Program-made: the position numbers and the translations under genes
Notes under the pieces: model-generated
Told to the model about the DNA's origin: nothing
The model's database searches: none
The model's input: only the letters and a program-made list of their open reading frames with translations
Assembly (NCBI GenBank): GCA_934489895.1
Contig: CAKSST010000023.1
Location: 1-31,121, forward strand
Direction of reading: 5' to 3'
DNA: 31,121 nucleotides
DNA from: an uncultured Eubacteriales bacterium
GTDB lineage: Bacteria > Bacillota > Clostridia > Oscillospirales > Acutalibacteraceae
In this document: in pieces, positions 1-6,661 of the stretch
Layout: each line of letters starts with the position of its first letter
How positions within the stretch are numbered: position 1 is the first letter of the stretch

Positions 1-46
1 GGATTATCTGAAAATATGGTCATGGTCTTTTCTCCTTGCTGTGAAA

Positions 47-83
47 TAAAAAAAGCCCTCCGGTTTTTGTGTAACCGAAGGGC
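47..83 (-). terminator. Intrinsic terminator after the 95-739 ORF
   Basis: On the minus strand an 11-bp stem (arms 73-83 and 55-65, one mismatch) is followed by a run of Ts broken by one A. It lies 12 bases past the stop of the 95-739 ORF and should end its transcript. Confidence 0.85.
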
Positions 84-94
84 GATTGATAGTA

Positions 95-739
95 TTACAT
101 ATTCTGTTGTGGAGCCGCTGTCTGTTCAAAGGTCGGCGGCTCGGCTTCGAGGGAAGGATATGCATCCGTGAGCTTTTCTTGGAGCTTATCCAGCTGCCGT
201 TCCTGCTCATAGGTCAGCGTTTCGCAGTTGGCTTTTGCAAAGCCGACACAGCGATATAGGTCTGCCGATTCTTTTTCGGAGAAGAGACGGGGCTTGCTGA
301 CGAGACCGGAACGCACTGCGAAGGCTTCCTTGACATATTCATAGTTCGGTGAGTAATCTCCCCAGAACACCGAGTCGCCGTCTGCGTTCTGTTTCCAGGT
401 ACAGAACATAAAGCCGCTCTTTTCGCTGTAGGTCGCAGCCAACACGGTATCTCCGAAGGCGGCAAGTTGTCTGTAATCGGAGACGCCGTCGGCTTTCATC
501 TGCGGTGCGTGTTCGTAGAGACCGACATATTCCCGCACCGTAGAAATCTCATCCTGAATGTCTGCAATTTTACTGCGGTATTCATTCGAGAGGTTTTGGT
601 CGGCGTTGCTTAGAAATTGACCGTTGTATTTTATCCGGCAGAGAGGGATGCCGTCCGATGACACCTCCAGCCATTCGTTACCGTCCATCTTGGTGTCATA
701 CCGAGCCTTGAGCCGTTTGGCTAATTCTTTTTGTAGCAT
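95..739 (-). CDS. Unrecognised 214-aa protein, probable mobile-element cargo
   Basis: Soluble 214-residue protein with no signal peptide or membrane segment. I do not recognise a named family. It is acidic and rich in Gln and Glu, with a predicted helical stretch near residues 50-70 and a charged, helical C-terminal region (about 170-195) before a Pro/Gln-rich tail. The start is supported by an AAGGAG box 8 bases before the ATG. Base composition is clearly GC-richer than the neighbouring operon, and codons ending in C or G are more frequent, as in cargo genes of conjugative elements of gut Firmicutes. It is a single-gene unit between terminators at 766-802 and 47-83 and lies beyond the 3' end of ssrA, a common integration site. 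The cargo role is inferred from context; the function is unknown. Confidence 0.7.
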   Translation of the reverse strand: MLQKELAKRLKARYDTKMDGNEWLEVSSDGIPLCRIKYNGQFLSNADQNLSNEYRSKIADIQDEISTVREYVGLYEHAPQMKADGVSDYRQLAAFGDTVLAATYSEKSGFMFCTWKQNADGDSVFWGDYSPNYEYVKEAFAVRSGLVSKPRLFSEKESADLYRCVGFAKANCETLTYEQERQLDKLQEKLTDAYPSLEAEPPTFEQTAAPQQNM

Positions 740-765
740 ATCTGTTTTCTCCTTTTTGATGACAA

Positions 766-802
766 TAAAAAAAGGCAGATAGATTTTTGCTTTCTATCTG
801 CC
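766..802 (-). terminator. Intrinsic terminator upstream of the 95-739 ORF
   Basis: A perfect 9-bp stem (arms 794-802 and 774-782) around an 11-base loop is followed on the minus strand by seven Ts. It insulates the 95-739 ORF from transcription coming from ssrA. It is a second terminator beyond that of ssrA, so it probably once ended another gene, now lost. Confidence 0.85.
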
Positions 803-852
803 TGTGTATCTGATATTTACTTTTCGGGAGTTCAAGTCTATCCACAAAGGGA

Positions 853-901
853 AAACGGCGATTTTACATCTGCGTTTTGGTACAGAGAAAAATCGCCGTT
901 T
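853..901. repeat. 13-bp perfect inverted repeat, 23-base loop
   Basis: Arms 853-865 and 889-901 are perfect inverted copies containing the core ACGGCGATTTT. Neither strand has a T-run after the stem, so it does not look like a terminator. It lies exactly between the ssrA terminator and the compositionally different segment. Confidence 0.7.
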
Positions 902-907
902 GGGTAG

Positions 908-932
908 CAAAAAAGCCCGATATAATCGGGCT
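908..932 (-). terminator. ssrA transcription terminator
   Basis: On the minus strand the stem AGCCCGAT/ATCGGGCT (914-932) is followed by six Ts. It is 35 bases past the mature tmRNA 3' end. A smaller hairpin (GAGAC/GTCTC, 941-959) lies in between and may mark the 3' trailer removed during maturation. Confidence 0.9.
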
Positions 933-966
933 TTTCGCAAGAGACATCTTTTTTGTCTCCACATTA

Positions 967-1314
967 TGGTGGAGGCGAGGGGAATTGAACCCCTGTCCAA
1001 AAATGCGTTCTCACAGCTTTCTCCGAGTGCAGACAGTCTTTTAAAATTTCCTTAACCCGACGCCGTCTGTCAGGCTGCAAGTCTCGGTAGCTCTAAAGTC
1101 ATGACGCAAAGCAGAGCAACTTTACGTTCACGTTCACCGCTAATTCGACGCCCTTATCCGACCGCGGTACTCCGGACTCGGACGAGCAGCACTTAGGCTG
1201 CTAACGCAACTGTGTTGTTGTCGTTTATTTTAAAGTTTGCGGCTGATTAAAGTGATTCCGCCTCACTACTCGCTTACCGTGATTCAGCATCCCTGTCGAA
1301 CCCTTTACGCCCCC
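967..1314 (-). ncRNA. ssrA: Transfer-messenger RNA (tmRNA)
   Basis: tmRNA rescues stalled ribosomes together with SmpB, adding a degradation tag. The 348-nt RNA begins GGGGGCG (1314-1308), which pairs with CGCCTCC of the 3' end through a 7-bp acceptor stem with one G-U pair. The 3' end has a TTCAATTC T-loop and an encoded CCA at 969-967. The resume codon GCA (1240-1238) opens a tag frame reading ANFKINDNNTVALAA and ending TAA at 1195-1193; the hydrophobic ALAA end is typical of proteolysis tags. The first RNA base directly follows the stop codon of the upstream hydrolase, so the RNA is either cut from a polycistronic transcript or started from a promoter inside that gene. It is a one-piece (not permuted) tmRNA. 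Confidence 0.97.
1193..1240 (-). other. tmRNA tag-peptide reading frame
   Basis: Resume Ala codon plus 14 codons encode ANFKINDNNTVALAA, then TAA. The tag is longer than the E. coli tag (ANDENYALAA), but the terminal ALAA that ClpXP-type proteases recognise is kept. Confidence 0.9.
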
Positions 1315-2172
1315 TTATATATCAAACTGCATTTTAAGCCATTTATTAACAAGCTCAAGCCATGCAGCATTGTGCTTACAAGTTTCGCTTTTATAATCGG
1401 GATTTGAACGAATATCGCTGGTAGCCTGACCGTGCATGCCACCCGGAAAAATGTGCATTTCAAAGGGCACGCCGGCATTTGACAGCGCCTTTGCATAAGA
1501 AAAAGCATTATTTATAGGCACATATCGGTCCTCAACAGTATGCCAGATAAATGTGGGCGGTGTAATATTTGCGTCAACGTGACGGTCAAGATTAAACTTT
1601 TCCTGAATTTCTTCTGTCATAACTGGGTTGCCGCTTAAGTTTCTTATTGTATGAACGTGTCCTGGGCCAAAACCTTCAATATGCTCGCCGTTGATAACAG
1701 GATAACACAGAACTGCCGCGTGTACAGGCTTAGGGTCAATAACCGAAGTTATTTCCTCACAGTTTCTTACTGTACAGTAGCTTGCCGCCAGATGTCCTCC
1801 TGCCGAAAAACCGCTTACTGCAATGCGATCCTTATCAATATTCCATTCCTCTGCGTTGGTATTTATAAGGTCAACCGTTGCGGCAAGCTCACGCAAAGCC
1901 TGCGGCCATCTTGCGGGAAGAACAGAATACTCAAGCAAAAATACGTTAAAGCCTAACCTTAAAAACTCTACAACGGCAGGCTCTGCTTCGGCATGGCTTA
2001 TACTTGCATAACCGCCGCCGGGGCAAACTATCATTGCAGGACGCACGAAGAAAAACGGATGCTCTGCACCTTCCATATTATCATACTGTAAATAGGCGGT
2101 TAAAACGGGATTTGCGCTCTCTGCATCCAAGAAAGGATATTTTTCTTTTAAGTTAATTTCAAAAACTTTCAT
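1315..2172 (-). CDS. Alpha/beta-hydrolase, acetylesterase-like (copy 1)
   Basis: Cytoplasmic 285-residue alpha/beta-hydrolase of the Aes/acetyl-xylan-esterase type (COG0657-like); the expected reaction is removal of acetyl or other acyl groups from sugars. Visible elements: oxyanion-hole PGGGY (51-55), nucleophile elbow GFSAGG with Ser123, acid Asp215 in HTVEDRYVP, and His247 in GGMHG. All three triad residues are present in the right order and there is no signal peptide. A GGGGA box precedes the ATG. It is a tandem paralogue of the gene ending at 2196; both finish with the same residues WLKMQFDI, so they arose by duplication. It lies between smpB and ssrA, and its stop codon abuts the first tmRNA base. 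Substrate is unknown; a pectin or xylan acetylesterase fits the carbohydrate genes nearby. Confidence 0.9.
   Translation of the reverse strand: MKVFEINLKEKYPFLDAESANPVLTAYLQYDNMEGAEHPFFFVRPAMIVCPGGGYASISHAEAEPAVVEFLRLGFNVFLLEYSVLPARWPQALRELAATVDLINTNAEEWNIDKDRIAVSGFSAGGHLAASYCTVRNCEEITSVIDPKPVHAAVLCYPVINGEHIEGFGPGHVHTIRNLSGNPVMTEEIQEKFNLDRHVDANITPPTFIWHTVEDRYVPINNAFSYAKALSNAGVPFEMHIFPGGMHGQATSDIRSNPDYKSETCKHNAAWLELVNKWLKMQFDI
1331..1358 (-). promoter_or_regulatory. Possible ssrA promoter inside the upstream hydrolase gene
   Basis: TTGAGC (1358-1353), 16 bases, then TAAAAT (1336-1331), within the last codons of the 1315-2172 gene. It would start an RNA about 10 bases before the mature tmRNA 5' end, leaving a short leader for RNase P. 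The -35 is imperfect. Confidence 0.4.
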
Positions 2173-2195
2173 AATAGTATCCCCGCTTTTAAAAA

Positions 2196-3032
2196 TTATA
2201 TATCAAATTGCATTTTCAGCCATTTATCCGCAAGGGTTATCCAGGCAGAATTATATTTGCATACATCATCCTTGTAATTTGCAAGCGTCTGACGATCACA
2301 TGTTGACATGCCGTGCGCTCCGTTTGGAAAAATGTGCATTTCAAAAGGCACATCCGCTTTGCTTAATGCTTCAGCATACACAATTGAATTTTTAACAGGC
2401 ACGCCCGCATCGGCAAAAGTGTGCCATATAAAAGTGGGTGGTGTAAGCTCTTTTGAAACGTGGCGCTCTAAAGAAAACTTTTCTATAATATCGGGCGTTA
2501 TTTCGCGTCTGCCCGAAACATTAATGATTGACGTTGCATGTGAAAAATCAGGGTTTGCGGTAATAACGGGATAACACAGTATAGCCGCCTGAACAGGCTT
2601 TGCATCAATAAGTGCTTTAACCTCATCACATTCACGCAATGTACAGTAACTTGCCGTAAGATGTCCGCCTGCAGAAAAGCCGCACATTGCAATTTTATTG
2701 TTATCAATATGCCACATATCGGCGTTATTATGAATTAAATCGACCGTTGCGGCAACCTCACATATTGCCTGAGGAAATTTATGGGGCGCTACCGAATAAT
2801 TGAGTACAAACACATTAAAGCCTAATTTTAAAAACTGGATTGCAATAGGCTCTGCTTCGCGCTGACTGCAAAAAGCGTACGCACCTCCCGGGCATACTAT
2901 CATTGCGGGATGTTCAAAGCGCAAACTTTCTTCCTGGAGCTCCTGCTGTATGTATGCAGTAACCGTCGGTGCGGCACCGTTTTTATCCAAAAAGGGATAA
3001 TTTTCACAAAGATTTATTTTTTCAAAAATCAT
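2196..3032 (-). CDS. Alpha/beta-hydrolase, acetylesterase-like (copy 2)
   Basis: A 278-residue paralogue of the downstream gene (23-base gap). It keeps the complete triad: Ser120 in GFSAGG, Asp208 in HTFADAG and His240 in NGAHG. The oxyanion loop is PGGAY (48-52) instead of PGGGY, and the loops around residues 155-180 differ, which suggests a different substrate range. The ATG overlaps the smpB stop as ATGA, so translation is probably coupled to smpB. No signal peptide. The coupling makes it part of the smpB-ssrA transcription unit, which is unusual; a link to trans-translation is not implied by the sequence itself. Confidence 0.9.
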   Translation of the reverse strand: MIFEKINLCENYPFLDKNGAAPTVTAYIQQELQEESLRFEHPAMIVCPGGAYAFCSQREAEPIAIQFLKLGFNVFVLNYSVAPHKFPQAICEVAATVDLIHNNADMWHIDNNKIAMCGFSAGGHLTASYCTLRECDEVKALIDAKPVQAAILCYPVITANPDFSHATSIINVSGRREITPDIIEKFSLERHVSKELTPPTFIWHTFADAGVPVKNSIVYAEALSKADVPFEMHIFPNGAHGMSTCDRQTLANYKDDVCKYNSAWITLADKWLKMQFDI

Positions 3033-3493
3033 TGTCTGTTACTCTCCTTTATTGCACGGTCAATTGCGCGCTCGGCATCCTTTTTGGCGGCAACCTCACG
3101 CTTATCATAAAGCTTTTTTCCTTTACACAGTCCAAGCTGTACCTTTACCAGCGAATCCTTAAAATAAAGCGATAAAGGTATAAGCGTATAACCCTGCTGC
3201 TTTATAAGACCAAACAGCCGCAGTATTTCTTTTTTATGCAATAGAAGCCTGCGTGGACGAAGCGGATCGTGCGCAAAGTACCCCTTTGCCTTATCATAGG
3301 GGCTTATATGCATCTGTTTTACAATAACCTCACCGTCATCAATCGAGCACCAGGCTTCTTTTAAATTAACAGAACCCGCTCTTACTGATTTAACCTCGGT
3401 GCCGCGCAGTGATATGCCGGCTTCGATGCTTTCAACAACAAAATAATCATGAAAGGCTTTTTTGTTAGTGGTAATGGTTTTTGTCTGAGCCAA
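3029..3493 (-). CDS. smpB: SsrA-binding protein SmpB
   Basis: Binds the tRNA-like part of tmRNA and carries it to stalled ribosomes. With a TTG start the protein is 154 residues, the normal size; a longer reading from 3553 adds residues unlike the family and lacks a ribosome site. The TTG is preceded by AGGGGAGG 9 bases upstream. Family signatures: ATN-like TTNKKAFHDYF, GTEVKSVRAG, HISPYDKAKG and the basic C-terminal tail KGKKLYDKRE that enters the mRNA channel. It has its own promoter overlapping the ribF stop and is translationally coupled (ATGA) to the first hydrolase. The RNA partner ssrA is encoded about 1.7 kb downstream on the same strand. Confidence 0.96.
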   Translation of the reverse strand: MAQTKTITTNKKAFHDYFVVESIEAGISLRGTEVKSVRAGSVNLKEAWCSIDDGEVIVKQMHISPYDKAKGYFAHDPLRPRRLLLHKKEILRLFGLIKQQGYTLIPLSLYFKDSLVKVQLGLCKGKKLYDKREVAAKKDAERAIDRAIKESNRQ

Positions 3494-3521
3494 GTTGCAG
3501 CGCCTCCCCTTTAGCAGTTTA

Positions 3522-3550
3522 AATATATCATTATAAAAAGTATATGTCAA
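3522..3550 (-). promoter_or_regulatory. smpB promoter overlapping the ribF stop
   Basis: TTGACA (3550-3545), 17-base spacer, TATATT (3527-3522), close to the sigma-A consensus. The ribF stop TGA is part of the -35. It gives smpB, both hydrolases and ssrA their own transcription start. Confidence 0.8.
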
Positions 3551-4437
3551 CAAATGAACATCGACTTTTTATTGCCTTGTTTTACAAAATAATCCAGAGC
3601 AAATGCTGTATCCTTTTTTATCTGCTCTGAAAGTTCGGCTGCCGATGCAAAAGCCCTTGGTTTTCTTATATATGACAATAGCTCAATTTTTACTTTTTTC
3701 CCGTAAAGGTTGGATTTTTTATTTATTATATAAGTTTCGCTTGGCGGTTTATCAACAGGATAAGTAGGTCTTGCTCCTATATTTGTAACACCCATATATT
3801 CTTTTTTGCCCACTGTAATTCTTGTAACATAAACGCCGTCTTTTACCTTTATTTTTTCTGCGGGATACATAACATTTGCGGTTGGAAAGCCCAAATGTTT
3901 TCCCCTGCCATCGCCCTTTTGCACCCTGCCGCAAAAACTAAAAGGACGCCCGAGCATAGAAGCAGCATTTTCCATATCACCGTTTTTTAAATATGTGCGT
4001 ATAGCGGTTGAGCTTACGGTGTTGCCGTCGATTTTAACAGGGCCGGCAACACGCAATTCGATACCTTTTTGCTCGCACATCTGTTTTAAGGTTTGGACTG
4101 AGCCTTTTGCATCTTTGCCAAAGCGGTAATTGAAGCCGCAGCATATAACCGCGGGGTTAAATCTTTCCACTAAAAAACGGAAAAAAGCCTCTGCAGTCAT
4201 ATTTTTAATTTCTTCAAAATTCAAAGACATCGTATACTTTACGCCATACTCTTTAAATAGCTGCTGGCGTTCGTCAAAATCGGTAATAAGTTCTTTATTG
4301 CCGTTTGATGCGGGAGGTATGAAAAAATAAACCGCCGCGGGAACAATTTTGTTCCCGTCGGCAGCTAATGATATTACTTTTTGGTGGCCTTTATGAACAC
4401 CGTCAAAAGAACCCAAAACAACGCCAAACTTTTTCAA
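3547..4437 (-). CDS. ribF: Bifunctional riboflavin kinase / FAD synthetase
   Basis: Makes FMN from riboflavin and ATP, then FAD from FMN and ATP. The 296-residue protein has the usual two domains. The N-terminal nucleotidyltransferase carries GSFDGVHKGH (9-18) and VSSTAIR (141-147). The C-terminal riboflavin-kinase domain carries GKHLGFPTAN (about 179-188), GVTNIGARPT and the catalytic Glu234 in SETYI. The start is TTG, with AAGGAG 9 bases upstream, and lies 13 bases after truB. It is the last gene before the internal smpB promoter. The truB-ribF neighbourhood is the standard Firmicutes arrangement. Confidence 0.95.
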   Translation of the reverse strand: MKKFGVVLGSFDGVHKGHQKVISLAADGNKIVPAAVYFFIPPASNGNKELITDFDERQQLFKEYGVKYTMSLNFEEIKNMTAEAFFRFLVERFNPAVICCGFNYRFGKDAKGSVQTLKQMCEQKGIELRVAGPVKIDGNTVSSTAIRTYLKNGDMENAASMLGRPFSFCGRVQKGDGRGKHLGFPTANVMYPAEKIKVKDGVYVTRITVGKKEYMGVTNIGARPTYPVDKPPSETYIINKKSNLYGKKVKIELLSYIRKPRAFASAAELSEQIKKDTAFALDYFVKQGNKKSMFIC

Positions 4438-4450
4438 AATAATTCTCCTT

Positions 4451-5326
4451 TTAGAGAATATTGTTTATAACGCATCTAATCTTAATCTGCCCGTCGCATA
4501 TATAACCTATACCTACAAGCGTATTCTCATATTTTACGCGCAGAACCGTGCCCTCATCCCCTTGGAATTTTACACGGTTAATGTCCAGCGAACCGCCGTT
4601 TGAAAAGCGGGTTGCCTGCGGTCTCGTAACCTGAACAAAAGGCAAATGCGATACCGCAATGTCCTCATTTTTACAAAAGCTCTCAATATTATCCGCTGTT
4701 AAATCATTCAACGGTACACAGTCATCAATTTTAAAGGCGCCTGTCATAGTGCGCTCCAGACTTGCCAAAGTTGCGCCGCAACCAAGGCTCTTCCCGATAT
4801 CGTGACAAAGCGAGCGTATATATGTGCCCTTTGAGCAGACAACGTCAATTTTAAAATCAGTACCGTCAAAAGCTAATAAATCAAGCTGTTTGATTTCAAC
4901 CTTGCGGGCATCAAGCTGTGCTGTCTGACCGCGTCGTGCAAGCTCATACATTTTTACTCCGTCACGCTTTATAGCAGAAAACATAGGCGGTATCTGCATA
5001 ATCGCGCCACGAAAATTCTCAAGAACTTTTTTTAGTTGTTCCCTTGTTACCTCAGGTGCTGCGGTATTTGTTACAGCGCCCATAATATCATAGGTATCAG
5101 TAGTAATACCAAGACGGCAGACAGCAGTATAACGTTTATCAGCAGATATAATATAATCCGAAAGCGCTGCCGCACGTCCAACAAGTATAGGTAACACGCC
5201 GCTTGCCATAGGGTCAAGCGTACCTGTATGTCCTACACGTTTTAGACCCGCAAGCCTTTTAATCCTCGCCACAGCGGCAAAGGAGGTTGGCCCTTGCGGT
5301 TTGTTAACAAGTATAATCCCCTGCAC
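4451..5326 (-). CDS. truB: tRNA pseudouridine-55 synthase TruB
   Basis: Converts U55 of the tRNA T-loop to pseudouridine. The 291-residue protein has the family opening (MQGIILVNKPQGPTSF) and the catalytic motif GHTGTLDPMASG with Asp38. It also has the RRGQ and SKGTYIRSL blocks and a short C-terminal PUA-like segment. The start is GTG with GGAGG just upstream; it overlaps the end of nrnA by 23 bases, a sign of translational coupling. Confidence 0.95.
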   Translation of the reverse strand: MQGIILVNKPQGPTSFAAVARIKRLAGLKRVGHTGTLDPMASGVLPILVGRAAALSDYIISADKRYTAVCRLGITTDTYDIMGAVTNTAAPEVTREQLKKVLENFRGAIMQIPPMFSAIKRDGVKMYELARRGQTAQLDARKVEIKQLDLLAFDGTDFKIDVVCSKGTYIRSLCHDIGKSLGCGATLASLERTMTGAFKIDDCVPLNDLTADNIESFCKNEDIAVSHLPFVQVTRPQATRFSNGGSLDINRVKFQGDEGTVLRVKYENTLVGIGYICDGQIKIRCVINNIL

Positions 5327-6290
5327 CTAAATCCTCCAAGGCAATTTTAACCTGCTCTAAAATTCTTTCAATAACGCTGTCTAAACTGCCCTCAAGCTCA
5401 CAGCCCGCGGCGCTATGATGTCCGCCGCCGCCTAATTTCTGACATATTGCCGACGCATTTAAGGGCGGATATGTACGCACCGATATTTTATATGCGCCGT
5501 TATCCTTTTCCTTTACGGTCACGCCTGCAAGAACGCCCTCAACGGTGCGGGAAATTGCCGTTACACCCTCAAGCTCGTCATCGCCGCAGCCGGTTTCCTT
5601 ACGCATAGCAGCAGAAATTACCATAACGGCACACCTACCGCCAAAGTGGAAGGTCATGCCGTCAAGGGCACGTCTTTCCATTTCAACGCGATTGCGCGAC
5701 TTTGTTTCAAACATAAGTCGGTTAATATTCTCATAATCCACGCCCATATCAAACAAATCTGCAACTATGCGGTGGCATTTTGCAGTGGTGTTTGAATATT
5801 TAAAACAGCCTGTATCCGTTGAAATTGCGCAATAAAGCGCCGCCGCAATTATTCTGTTGATATCAATCCTTAATGCTTTTAAAACAGCATAAATCACCTC
5901 ACCGCAGGCTGATGCCTTGTCATCAAGCAACAGTCTGTCAGCAAAGTGTTTATTGGAAACGTGGTGGTCAATACAAAGGTCAAATTTGCCCTCATATTTT
6001 TCACGCAATGCTCCAATAAGCACTAAATCTGCAACATCACAGGCAATTACGGTTTGCTCTTCAAAACTTGAATCAACACAGCCCAGTGTGAAAAAGCCGT
6101 ATTTTTCGGGAATTTCATCAGGGCATATAATAGTTGCTTTTTTACCCATCTGACGAAGCCCAAGACACAGCGCCGAAGCGCTGCCCAAGGTATCACCATC
6201 AGGCTGAGCGTGGGTAATCAACACATAATTATCGTGTTTTTTCAAAAAACGGCAAACCTGTTTTATAGAAACATAAACACAATTATTCAT
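5304..6290 (-). CDS. nrnA: DHH-family phosphoesterase, NrnA-like
   Basis: DHH/DHHA1 phosphoesterase of the bifunctional oligoribonuclease / pAp-phosphatase group, which degrades nanoRNA and 3'-phosphoadenosine 5'-phosphate. With the ATG at 6290 the protein has 328 residues. I chose this start over upstream ATGs at 6296 and 6329 because GAGG is 9 bases before it and a long overlap with rbfA is avoided. Metal-binding motifs are HAQPDGD (27-33), the DHH signature in IDHHVSN, and the DHHA1 motif GGGHHSAAG near the C-terminus. The start overlaps the rbfA stop by 8 bases. This slot between rbfA and truB is conserved in Firmicutes. Confidence 0.92.
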   Translation of the reverse strand: MNNCVYVSIKQVCRFLKKHDNYVLITHAQPDGDTLGSASALCLGLRQMGKKATIICPDEIPEKYGFFTLGCVDSSFEEQTVIACDVADLVLIGALREKYEGKFDLCIDHHVSNKHFADRLLLDDKASACGEVIYAVLKALRIDINRIIAAALYCAISTDTGCFKYSNTTAKCHRIVADLFDMGVDYENINRLMFETKSRNRVEMERRALDGMTFHFGGRCAVMVISAAMRKETGCGDDELEGVTAISRTVEGVLAGVTVKEKDNGAYKISVRTYPPLNASAICQKLGGGGHHSAAGCELEGSLDSVIERILEQVKIALEDLGAGDYTC

Positions 6291-6651
6291 CGTCATTTGC
6301 CTCTTTTTCGGTATCCTTAAAAGATTCAATTATTTTCGAAATATCAGCACATGCGGCAATAGATTCATCTGCCACAAAGCGCAACTCCGGCACCTTGCGC
6401 AGCTTTAATCGCTGGCCTAGCTGACGGCGCAGATATCCTGCGGCGCTTTTAAGTCCTACAACAGACTGCTTGGTTTCATTAACACCCTCAACCGCGCTGA
6501 TATAAACCGTAGCATAAGATAAATCTCCGGAAAGGTTTATTTTTACTATGCTGAGCAACTTGCTGACTCTGGGGTCTTTTACCTCCCTCAATAAATCTGC
6601 TAAAGCAATTTTTATATCTGCGCTGATTCTGCTGATTCTGTGTTCAGCCAT
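6283..6651 (-). CDS. rbfA: Ribosome-binding factor A
   Basis: A 122-residue KH-like protein that helps mature the 30S subunit (16S rRNA 5' end). Seen: the opening AEHRISRISADIKIALADLL, the family segment DPRVSKLLSIVKINLSGDL, and the RQLGQRLKLRKVPELRF block. The tail is acidic. The ATG follows infB by 10 bases, with GGAGA in the gap. It is part of the infB-rbfA pair found in most bacteria. Confidence 0.95.
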   Translation of the reverse strand: MAEHRISRISADIKIALADLLREVKDPRVSKLLSIVKINLSGDLSYATVYISAVEGVNETKQSVVGLKSAAGYLRRQLGQRLKLRKVPELRFVADESIAACADISKIIESFKDTEKEANDDE

Positions 6652-6661
6652 TTGCTTCTCC

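Noticed and set aside
794..1055. Short ORFs on both strands across the ssrA 3' end
   Set aside because: They read through the tmRNA acceptor/T-arm and its terminator, have no ribosome site, and arise from the RNA gene. Only the last residues of the minus-strand frame were kept as a hint of a truncated gene.
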